Assembly (NCBI GenBank): GCA_964057225.1
Contig: OZ059896.1
Span: 3,162,001 to 3,226,000, forward strand
Length of the DNA: 64,000 nt
Reading direction: 5' to 3'
DNA from: Auanema rhodensis
Lineage: Eukaryota; Nematoda; Chromadorea; Rhabditida; Rhabditidae
The notes under the pieces are model-generated. The model saw nothing but the letters and a program-made list of their open reading frames with translations. It made no database searches and was not told the origin of the DNA. Shown piece by piece: positions 35,678 to 46,197 of the stretch (the stretch's first letter is position 1; each line of letters begins with the position of its first letter). Made by a program: the position numbers and the translations under genes.

Positions 35678-38436
35678 ATGTACAAAGTATACTAGAGTAT
35701 CAGTAAACATTTAAAATATGAACAGGTTTCAACAAAAGTAAAATCAAGTCATGATAAAATCAAGTATTAAAAACAAAAAAAAAGTATCAAGAAGCATTTT
35801 CAGTAAGAAAACAGGAAGAAATTTTAACAAATACAAAAAAGAATGAGAAAATTATCAAGAGATGTACAAAATATACTAGAGTAAAATATTATTTATTCCA
35901 TGAACATGATACGAAAGAAAGTTATAACAAGTCATGGTAAAATCAAGTATTAAAAACAAAAAAAAGTATCAAGAAGCATCTTCAGTAGGAAAACATGAAG
36001 AAATTTTAACAAATACAAAAAAGAATGAGAAAATTATCGAAAGATGCATAACATATTATAGAGTATCAGTAAACATTTGGAATATGAACAGGTTTCAAAA
36101 AAAGTTATAACAAGTCATGGTAAAATCAAGTTTTAAAAGCAAAGAAGAAGTATCAAGAAGGATTTTCAGTAAGAAAACATGAAGAAATTTCAACAAATAC
36201 AAAAAAGAATGAGAAAATTATCGAAAGATGCATAACATATTATAGAGTATCAGTAAACATTTGGAATATGAACAGGTTTCAAAAAAAGTTATAACAAGTC
36301 ATGGTAAAATCAAGTTTTAAAAGCAAAGAAGAAGTATCAAGAAGGATTTTCAGTAAGAAAACATGAAGAAATTTTAACAAATACAAAGAAGAATGAAAAA
36401 ATTATCAAGAGATGCATAACGTATTATAGAGTATCAGTAAACATTTTAAATATGAACAGGTTTCAAAAAAAGTTATAACAAGTCATGGTAAAATCAAGTT
36501 TTAAAAGCAAAGAAGAAGTATCAAGAAGGATTTTCAGTAAGAAAACATGAAGAAATTTTAACAAATACAAAGAAGAATGAGAAAATTATCGAAAGATGTA
36601 CAAATTATACTAGAGTATCAGTAAACATTTAAAATATGAACAGGTTTCAACAAAAGTAATATCAAGTCATGATAAAATCAAGTATTAAAAACAAAAAAAA
36701 AGTATCAAGAAGGATTTTCAGTAAGAAAACATGAAGAAATTTTAACAAATACAAAGAAGAATGAAAAAATTATCAAGAGATGCATAACGTATTATAGAGT
36801 ATCAGTAAACATTTTAAATATGAACAGGTTTCAAAAAAAGTTATAACAAGTCATGGTAAAATCAAGTTTTAAAAGCAAAGAAGAAGTATCAAGAAGGATT
36901 TTCAGTAAGAAAACATGAAGAAATTTTAACAAATACAAAAAAGAATGAGAAAATTATCGAAAGATGCATAACATATTATAGAGTATCAGTAAACATTTAA
37001 AATATGAACAGGTTTCAAAAAAAGTAATATCATTTCATGGGGAAGTATTAAAAGCAAAGAAGAAGTATCAAGAAGGATTTTCAATAAGAAAACATGAAGA
37101 AATTTTAACAAATACAAAGAAGAATGAGAAAATTATCAAGAAATGTATAACGTATTATAGAGTATCAGTAAACATTTAAAATATGAACAGGTTTCAAAAA
37201 AAGTAATATCAATTCATGGGAAAATCGAGTTTTAAAAGCAAAGAAGAAGTATCAAGAAGGATTTTCAGTAAGAAAACATGAAGAAATTTTCAAGAATACA
37301 AAGAAGAATGAGAAAATTATCAAGAGATGTACAAAATATACTAGAGTAAAATATTATTTATTCCATGAACATGATACGAAAGAAAGTTATGACAAGTCAT
37401 GGTAAAATCAAGTATTAAAAACAAAAAAAAGTATCAAGAAGCATTTTCAGTAAGAAAACATGAAGAAATTTTAACAAATACAAAAAAGAATGAGAAAATT
37501 ATCGAAAGATGCTTAACATATTATAGAGTATCAGTAAACATTTAAAATATGAACAGGTTTCAAAAAAAGTAATATCATTTCATGGGGAAGTATTAAAAGC
37601 AAAGAAGAAGTATCAAGAAGGATTTTCAATAAGAAAACATGAAGAAATTTTAACAAATACAAAAAAGAATGAGAAAATTATCGAAAGATGCATAACATAT
37701 TATAGAGTATCAGTAAACATTTGGAATATGAACAGGTTTCAAAAAAAGTTATAACAAGTCATGGTAAAATCAAGTTTTAAAAGCAAAGAAGAAGTATCAA
37801 GAAGGATTTTCAGTAAGAAAACATGAAGAAATTTTAACAAATACAAAGAAGAATGAAAAAATTATCAAGAGATGCATAACGTATTATAGAGTATCAGTAA
37901 ACATTTTAAATATGAACAGGTTTCAAAAAAAGTTATAACAAGTCATGGTAAAATCAAGTTTTAAAAGCAAAGAAGAAGTATCAAGAAGGATTTTCAGTAA
38001 GAAAACATGAAGAAATTTTAACAAATACAAATAAGAATGAGAAAATTATCAAGAAATGTACAAAGTATACTAGAGTAAACTATTATTTATTCCATGAACA
38101 GGATACGAAAGAAAGTTATAACAAGTCATGGTAAAATCAAGTATTAAAAACAAAAAAAAAGTATCAAGAAGCATTTTCAGTAAGAAAACATGAAGAAATT
38201 TTAACAAATACAAATAAGAATGAGAAAATTATCAAGAAATGTACAAAGTATACTAGAGTAAATAATTATTTACTACATGAACAAGATACGAAAGAAAGTA
38301 ATATCAAGTCATGATAAAATCAAGTATTAAAAACAAAGAAGAAGTATCAAGTAGGATTTTCAATAAGAAAACATGAAGAAATTTTAACAAATACAAAGAA
38401 GAATGAGAAAATTATCAAGAAATGTATAACGTATTA

Positions 38437-38498
38437 GGCGCTGGTATTGTTTCGCCCACCCCCCCCCCCTAATAATCAGAGAGTTAACATTAGAGCGC
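38437..38498 (+). repeat. MITE copy 1, left terminal inverted repeat
   Basis: 62 bp: GGCGCTGGTATTGTTTCGCC, CA, 11 C, then TAATAATCAGAGAGTTAAC and ATTAGAGCGC. It carries an extra 8 bp (around TAATCAGA) absent from the right repeat. Confidence 0.85.
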
Positions 38499-38503
38499 GC
38501 TTA

Positions 38504-38870
38504 TAACATTTTGGGGACACACCAGCTTTGCATAAACTAGCGGGAGTGCTCTATCCCAGATCCGGGGGGTCTGGGGGGGTATCCCCCCCAGATAGAGAAA
38601 GCTTCAACAAAATTTAGAAGTATTAAACTCGCAGAAATGAGACTGTATTTTCGAGTAAATAACGCATGATCTAAGATAACATTTTGGGCACGCACTAGCT
38701 TTGCATAAACCAGCGGGAGTGCTCTATCCCAAATCCGGGGGGTCTGGGGGGGTATCCCCCCCAGATAGAGAGAGCTTCAACAAAATTTAAAAGTATTAAA
38801 AGTATCAGAGAGAGCACTCCCACTCGCAGAGATGAGACTCTTTATTTTCAGGTAAAAAACGCATGCGCTC
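38504..38870 (+). repeat. Internal tandem duplication in MITE copy 1
   Basis: TAACATTTTGGG at 38504 recurs at 38677, and GATAGAG at 38591 recurs at 38764, both 173 bp apart. Past this the second unit gains 22 bp (AGTATCAGAGAGAGCACTCC region), so CTCGCAG at 38628 recurs at 38823, 195 bp away. AGAGCACTCCC in the inserted stretch is the reverse complement of GGGAGTGCTCT in the first part of each unit. Confidence 0.85.
38569..38593. other. G7/C7 hairpin in the MITE
   Basis: TCTGGGGGGG, TAT, CCCCCCCAGA: a perfect 10-bp stem with a 3-base loop, preceded by a separate G6 run. It is present once in each tandem unit (again about 173 bp further on) and in both MITE copies. It could form a stable cruciform, and the runs of 6 and 7 G could pair as G-rich structures. 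Confidence 0.75.
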
Positions 38871-38918
38871 TAATGTTAACTCTTAGGGGGGGGGGGTGGG
38901 CGAAACGATACCAGCCCC
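38865..38918 (-). repeat. MITE copy 1, right terminal inverted repeat
   Basis: 54 bp. Its reverse complement begins GGGGCTGGTATCGTTTCGCC, has CA, an 11-C run and TAAGAGTTAACATTAGAGCGC. It matches the left repeat apart from two substitutions and the 8-bp indel. Confidence 0.85.
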
Positions 38919-39592
38919 ACGTATTATAGAGTATCAGTAAACATTTAAAATATGAACAGGTTTCAAAAAAAGTAATATCATTTCATGGGGAAGTATTAAA
39001 AGCAAAGAAGAAGTATCAAGAAGGATTTTCAATAAGAAAACATGAAGAAATTTTAACAAATACAAAGAAGAATGAGAAAATTATCAAGAAATGTATAACG
39101 TATTATAGAGTATCAGTAAACATTTAAAATATGAACAGGTTTCAAAAAAAGTAATATCAATTCATGGGAAAATCGAGTTTTAAAAGCAAAGAAGAAGTAT
39201 CAAGAAGGATTTTCAGTAAGAAAACATGAAGAAATTTTTAAGAATACAAAGAAGAATGAGAAAATTATCAAGAAATGTACAAAGTATACTAGAGTAAATA
39301 ATTATTTACTACATGAACAAGATACGAAAGAAAGTAATATCAAGTCATGATAAAATCAAGTTTTAAAAACAAAAAAAAGTATCAAGAAGCATTTTCAGTA
39401 AGAAAACATGAAGAAATTTTAACAAATACAAATAAGAATGAGAAAATTATCAAGAGATATATAACGTACTATAGAGTATCAGTAAACATTTTAAATATGA
39501 ACAGGTTTCAAAAAAAGTTATAACAAGTCATAGTAAAATCAAGTTTTAAAAGCAAAGAAGAAGTATCAAGAAGGATTTTCAGTAAGAAAACA

Positions 39593-42500
39593 TGAAGAAA
39601 TTTTAACAAATACAAAAAAGAATGACAAAATTATCGAAAGATGTACAAAGTATACTAGAGTATCAGTAAACATTTAAAATATGAACAGGTTTCAACAAAA
39701 GTAAAATCAAGTCATGATAAAATCAAGTATTAAAAACAAAAAAAAAGTATCAAGAAGCATTTTCAGTAAGAAAACAGGAAGAAATTTTAACAAATACAAA
39801 AAAGAATGAGAAAATTATCAAGAGATGTACAAAATATACTAGAGTAAAATATTATTTATTCCATGAACATGATACGAAAGAAAGTTATAACAAGTCATGG
39901 TAAAATCAAGTATTAAAAACAAAAAAAAGTATCAAGAAGCATCTTCAGTAGGAAAACATGAAGAAATTTTAACAAATACAAAAAAGAATGAGAAAATTAT
40001 CGAAAGATGCATAACATATTATAGAGTATCAGTAAACATTTGGAATATGAACAGGTTTCAAAAAAAGTTATAACAAGTCATGGTAAAATCAAGTTTTAAA
40101 AGCAAAGAAGAAGTATCAAGAAGGATTTTCAGTAAGAAAACATGAAGAAATTTCAACAAATACAAAAAAGAATGAGAAAATTATCGAAAGATGCATAACA
40201 TATTATAGAGTATCAGTAAACATTTGGAATATGAACAGGTTTCAAAAAAAGTTATAACAAGTCATGGTAAAATCAAGTTTTAAAAGCAAAGAAGAAGTAT
40301 CAAGAAGGATTTTCAGTAAGAAAACATGAAGAAATTTTAACAAATACAAAGAAAAATGAAAAAATTATCAAGAGATGCATAACGTATTATAGAGTATCAG
40401 TAAACATTTTAAATATGAACAGGTTTCAAAAAAAGTTATAACAAGTCATGGTAAAATCAAGTTTTAAAAGCAAAGAAGAAGTATCAAGAAGGATTTTCAG
40501 TAAGAAAACATGAAGAAATTTTAACAAATACAAAGAAGAATGAGAAAATTATCGAAAGATGTACAAATTATACTAGAGTATCAGTAAACATTTAAAATAT
40601 GAACAGGTTTCAACAAAAGTAATATCAAGTCATGATAAAATCAAGTATTAAAAACAAAAAAAAAGTATCAAGAAGGATTTTCAGTAAGAAAACATGGAGA
40701 AATTTTAACAAATACAAAGAAGAATGAAAAAATTATCAAGAGATGCATAACGTATTATAGAGTATCAGTAAACATTTTAAATATGAACAGGTTTCAAAAA
40801 AAGTTATAACAAGTCATGGTAAAATCAAGTTTTAAAAGCAAAGAAGAAGTATCAAGAAGGATTTTCAGTAAGAAAACATGAAGAAATTTTAACAAATACA
40901 AAAAAGAATGAGAAAATTATCGAAAGATGCATAACATATTATAGAGTATCAGTAAACATTTAAAATATGAACAGGTTTCAAAAAAAGTAATATCATTTCA
41001 TGGGGAAGTATTAAAAGCAAAGAAGAAGTATCAAGAAGGATTTTCAATAAGAAAACATGAAGAAATTTTAACAAATACAAAGAAGAATGAGAAAATTATC
41101 AAGAAATGTATAACGTATTATAGAGTATCAGTAAACATTTAAAATATGAACAGGTTTCAAAAAAAGTAATATCAATTCATGGGAAAATCGAGTTTTAAAA
41201 GCAAAGAAGAAGTATCAAGAAGGATTTTCAGTAAGAAAACATGAAGAAATTTTCAAGAATACAAAGAAGAATGAGAAAATTATCAAGAGATGTACAAAAT
41301 ATACTAGAGTAAAATATTATTTATTCCATGAACATGATACGAAAGAAAGTTATGACAAGTCATGGTAAAATCAAGTATTAAAAACAAAAAAAAGTATCAA
41401 GAAGCATTTTCAGTAAGAAAACATGAAGAAATTTTAACAAATACAAAAAAGAATGAGAAAATTATCGAAAGATGCTTAACATATTATAGAGTATCAGTAA
41501 ACATTTAAAATATGAACAGGTTTCAAAAAAAGTAATATCATTTCATGGGGAAGTATTAAAAGCAAAGAAGAAGTATCAAGAAGGATTTTCAATAAGAAAA
41601 CATGAAGAAATTTTAACAAATACAAAAAAGAATGAGAAAATTATCGAAAGATGCATAACATATTATAGAGTATCAGTAAACATTTGGAATATGAACAGGT
41701 TTCAAAAAAAGTTATAACAAGTCATGGTAAAATCAAGTTTTAAAAGCAAAGAAGAAGTATCAAGAAGGATTTTCAGTAAGAAAACATGAAGAAATTTTAA
41801 CAAATACAAAGAAGAATGAAAAAATTATCAAGAGATGCATAACGTATTATAGAGTATCAGTAAACATTTTAAATATGAACAGGTTTCAAAAAAAGTTATA
41901 ACAAGTCATGGTAAAATCAAGTTTTAAAAGCAAAGAAGAAGTATCAAGAAGGATTTTCAGTAAGAAAACATGAAGAAATTTTAACAAATACAAATAAGAA
42001 TGAGAAAATTATCAAGAAATGTACAAAGTATACTAGAGTAAACTATTATTTATTCCATGAACAGGATACGAAAGAAAGTTATAACAAGTCATGGTAAAAT
42101 CAAGTATTAAAAACAAAAAAAAAGTATCAAGAAGCATTTTCAGTAAGAAAACATGAAGAAATTTTAACAAATACAAATAAGAATGAGAAAATTATCAAGA
42201 AATGTACAAAGTATACTAGAGTAAATAATTATTTACTACATGAACAAGATACGAAAGAAAGTAATATCAAGTCATGATAAAATCAAGTATTAAAAACAAA
42301 GAAGAAGTATCAAGTAGGATTTTCAATAAGAAAACATGAAGAAATTTTAACAAATACAAAGAAGAATGAGAAAATTATCAAGAAATGTATAACGTATTAG
42401 GCGCTGGTATTGTTTCGCCCACCCCCCCCCCCCCTAATAATCAGAGAGTTAACATTAGAGCGCGCTTATAACATTTTGGGGACACACCAGCTTTGCATAA

Positions 42501-43945
42501 ACTAGCGGGAGTGCTCTATCCCAGATCCGGGGGGTCTGGGGGGGTATCCCCCCCAGATAGAGAAAGCTTCAACAAAATTTAGAAGTATTAAACTCGCAGA
42601 AATGAGACTGTATTTTCGAGTAAATAACGCATGATCTAAGATAACATTTTGGGCACGCACTAGCTTTGCATAAACCAGCGGGAGTGCTCTATCCCAAATC
42701 CGGGGGGTCTGGGGGGGTATCCCCCCCAGATAGAGAGAGCTTCAACAAAATTTAAAAGTATTAAAAGTATCAGAGAGAGCACTCCCACTCGCAGAGATGA
42801 GACTCTTTATTTTCAGGTAAAAAACGCATGCGCTCTAATGTTAACTCTTAGGGGGGGGGGGGTGGGCGAAACGATACCAGCCCCACGTATTATAGAGTAT
42901 CAGTAAACATTTAAAATATGAACAGGTTTCAAAAAAAGTAATATCATTTCATGGGGAAGTATTAAAAGCAAAGAAGAAGTATCAAGAAGGATTTTCAATA
43001 AGAAAACATGAAGAAATTTTAACAAATACAAAGAAGAATGAGAAAATTATCAAGAAATGTATAACGTATTATAGAGTATCAGTAAACATTTAAAATATGA
43101 ACAGGTTTCAAAAAAAGTAATATCAATTCATGGGAAAATCGAGTTTTAAAAGCAAAGAAGAAGTATCAAGAAGGATTTTCAGTAAGAAAACATGAAGAAA
43201 TTTTTAAGAATACAAAGAAGAATGAGAAAATTATCAAGAAATGTACAAAGTATACTAGAGTAAATAATTATTTACTACATGAACAAGATACGAAAGAAAG
43301 TAATATCAAGTCATGATAAAATCAAGTTTTAAAAACAAAAAAAAGTATCAAGAAGCATTTTCAGTAAGAAAACATGAAGAAATTTTAACAAATACAAATA
43401 AGAATGAGAAAATTATCAAGAGATATATAACGTACTATAGAGTATCAGTAAACATTTTAAATATGAACAGGTTTCAAAAAAAGTTATAACAAGTCATGGT
43501 AAAATCAAGTTTTAAAAGCAAAGAAGAAGTATCAAGAAGGATTTTCAGTAAGAAAACATGAAGAAATTTTAACAAATACAAAAAAGAATGACAAAATTAT
43601 CGAAAGATGTACAAAGTATACTAGAGTATCAGTAAACATTTAAAATATGAACAGGTTTCAACAAAAGTAAAATCAAGTCATGATAAAATCAAGTATTAAA
43701 AACAAAAAAAAAGTATCAAGAAGCATTTTCAGTAAGAAAACAGGAAGAAATTTTAACAAATACAAAAAAGAATGAGAAAATTATCAAGAGATGTACAAAA
43801 TATACTAGAGTAAAATATTATTTATTCCATGAACATGATACGAAAGAAAGTTATAACAAGTCATGGTAAAATCAAGTATTAAAAACAAAAAAAAGTATCA
43901 AGAAGCATCTTCAGTAGGAAAACATGAAGAAATTTTAACAAATAC
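39593..43945 (+). repeat. SatII 3.96-kb higher-order unit, copy 2 and start of copy 3
   Basis: Repeats 35620-39592 almost exactly, including the MITE (42400-42884). Differences include GAAAAATG near 40365, CATGGAGAAATT near 40694, TCATAGTAAAATC near 39529, and homopolymer lengths in the MITE. From about 43555 a third copy begins and stays alike until about 43945, where it changes to ATACACAGAAGAATG. Confidence 0.85.
42392..42892. mobile_element. MITE-like DNA transposon, copy 2, same target duplication
   Basis: Element 42400-42884 (485 bp), flanked by the same ACGTATTA (42392-42399 and 42885-42892) in the same monomer context as copy 1. It appears identical to copy 1 except for homopolymers: 13 instead of 11 C in the left repeat and 12 instead of 11 G in the right. 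Shared target duplication and flanks show that this is a copy of one insertion, made by the 3.96-kb satellite duplication, not a second transposition. Terminal repeats are 42400-42463 and 42830-42884. Confidence 0.9.
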
Positions 43946-46197
43946 ACAGAAGAATGAGAAAATTATCAAGAGATATATAACGTACTATAGAGTATCAGTA
44001 AACATTTTAAATATGAACAGGTTTCAAAAAAAGTTATAACAAGTCATGGTAAAATCAAGTTTTAAAAGCAAAGAAGAAGTATCAAGAAGGATTTTCAGTA
44101 AGAAAACATGAAGAAATTTTAACAAATACAAAAAAGAATGAGAAAATTATCGAAAGATGCATAACATATTATAGAGTATCAGTAAACATTTGGAATATGA
44201 ACAGGTTTCAAAAAAAGTTATAACAAGTCATGGTAAAATCAAGTTTTAAAAGCAAAGAAGAAGTATCAAGAAGGATTTTCAGTAAGAAAACATGAAGAAA
44301 TTTTAACAAATACAAAGAAGAATGAGAAAATTATCGAAAGATGTACAAATTATACTAGAGTATCAGTAAACATTTAAAATATGAACAGGTTTCAACAAAA
44401 GTAATATCAAGTCATGATAAAATCAAGTATTAAAAACAAAAAAAAAGTATCAAGAAGGATTTTCAGTAAGAAAACATGAAGAAATTTTAACAAATACAAA
44501 GAAGAATGAAAAAATTATCAAGAGATGCATAACGTATTATAGAGTATCAGTAAACATTTTAAATATGAACAGGTTTCAAAAAAAGTTATAACAAGTCATG
44601 GTAAAATCAAGTTTTAAAAGCAAAGAAGAAGTATCAAGAAGGATTTTCAGTAAGAAAACATGAAGAAATTTTAACAAATACAAAAAAGAATGAGAAAATT
44701 ATCAAGAAATGTACAAAGTATACTAGAGTAAATAATTATTTACTACATGAACAAGATACGAAAGAAAGTAATATCAAGTCATGATAAAATCAAGTTTTAA
44801 AAACAAAAAAAAGTATCAAGAAGCATTTTCAGTAAGAAAACATGAAGAAATTTTAACAAATACAAATAAGAATGAGAAAATTATCAAGAGATATATAACG
44901 TACTATAGAGTATCAGTAAACATTTTAAATATGAACAGGTTTCAAAAAAAGTTATAACAAGTCATGGTAAAATCAAGTTTTAAAAGCAAAGAAGAAGTAT
45001 CAAGAAGGATTTTCAGTAAGAAAACATGAAGAAATTTTAACAAATACAAAAAAGAATGACAAAATTATCGAAAGATGTACAAAGTATACTAGAGTATCAG
45101 TAAACATTTAAAATATGAACAGGTTTCAACAAAAGTAAAATCAAGTCATGATAAAATCAAGTATTAAAAACAAAAAAAAAGTATCAAGAAGCATTTTCAG
45201 TAAGAAAACAGGAAGAAATTTTAACAAATACAAAAAAGAATGAGAAAATTATCAAGAGATGTACAAAATATACTAGAGTAAAATATTATTTATTCCATGA
45301 ACATGATACGAAAGAAAGTTATAACAAGTCATGGTAAAATCAAGTATTAAAAACAAAAAAAAGTATCAAGAAGCATCTTCAGTAGGAAAACATGAAGAAA
45401 TTTTAACAAATACACAGAAGAATGAGAAAATTATCAAGAGATATATAACGTACTATAGAGTATCAGTAAACATTTTAAATATGAACAGGTTTCAAAAAAA
45501 GTTATAACAAGTCATGGTAAAATCAAGTTTTAAAAGCAAAGAAGAAGTATCAAGAAGGATTTTCAGTAAGAAAACATGAAGAAATTTTAACAAATACAAA
45601 AAAGAATGAGAAAATTATCGAAAGATGCATAACATATTATAGAGTATCAGTAAACATTTGGAATATGAACAGGTTTCAAAAAAAGTTATAACAAGTCATG
45701 GTAAAATCAAGTTTTAAAAGCAAAGAAGAAGTATCAAGAAGGATTTTCAGTAAGAAAACATGAAGAAATTTTAACAAATACAAAGAAGAATGAGAAAATT
45801 ATCGAAAGATGTACAAATTATACTAGAGTATCAGTAAACATTTAAAATATGAACAGGTTTCAACAAAAGTAATATCAAGTCATGATAAAATCAAGTATTA
45901 AAAACAAAAAAAAAGTATCAAGAAGGATTTTCAGTAAGAAAACATGAAGAAATTTTAACAAATACAAAGAAGAATGAAAAAATTATCAAGAGATGCATAA
46001 CGTATTATAGAGTATCAGTAAACATTTTAAATATGAACAGGTTTCAAAAAAAGTTATAACAAGTCATGGTAAAATCAAGTTTTAAAAGCAAAGAAGAAGT
46101 ATCAAGAAGGATTTTCAGTAAGAAAACATGAAGAAATTTTAACAAATACAAAAAAGAATGAGAAAATTATCGAAAGATGCATAACATATTATAGAGT
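43262..46197 (+). repeat. SatII 1468-bp tandem duplication
   Basis: The landmark GTAAATAATTATTTACTAC occurs near 43260 and again 1468 bp later near 44729, with eight monomers between. AACAGGAAGAAATT (43740 and 45208) and ATACACAGAAGAATG (43943 and 45411) keep the same offset. The duplicate pair is present again 10216 bp downstream, so it predates the larger duplication. Confidence 0.8.

Larger units (their letters stand above)
38429..38926. mobile_element. MITE-like DNA transposon, copy 1, with 8-bp target duplication
   Basis: A GC-rich 482-bp element (38437-38918) inserted in a SatII monomer and flanked by ACGTATTA on both sides (38429-38436 and 38919-38926). Its ends are terminal inverted repeats: left 38437-38498 (GGCGCTGGTATTGTTTCGCC, then an 11-C run) and right 38865-38918 (complement GGGGCTGGTATCGTTTCGCC). 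They have two mismatches and an 8-bp indel. There is no coding capacity, so mobility would depend on a transposase elsewhere. An 8-bp duplication is typical of hAT and some other cut-and-paste superfamilies; the ends do not let me choose. The body is two tandem copies of a unit of about 173-195 bp. The base composition is sharply different from the AT-rich satellite around it. Confidence 0.9.
35620..39592 (+). repeat. SatII 3.96-kb higher-order unit, copy 1
   Basis: A stretch of about 20 monomers plus a MITE that is repeated immediately downstream with an offset of 3963 bp before the MITE and 3966 bp after it. Markers include AACAGGAAGAAATT near 35810, GCATCTTCAGTAGG near 35975, AACATTTGGAATATG near 36073 and 36260, and the MITE at 38437. 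It differs from copy 2 at only a handful of visible bases, for example AAAACAGAATGAC near 35651. Left edge approximate. Confidence 0.85.

Noticed and set aside
38437-38918. Two independent MITE insertions
   Set aside because: Identical 8-bp duplication, identical monomer context and near-identical flanks for kilobases show a single insertion that was duplicated.
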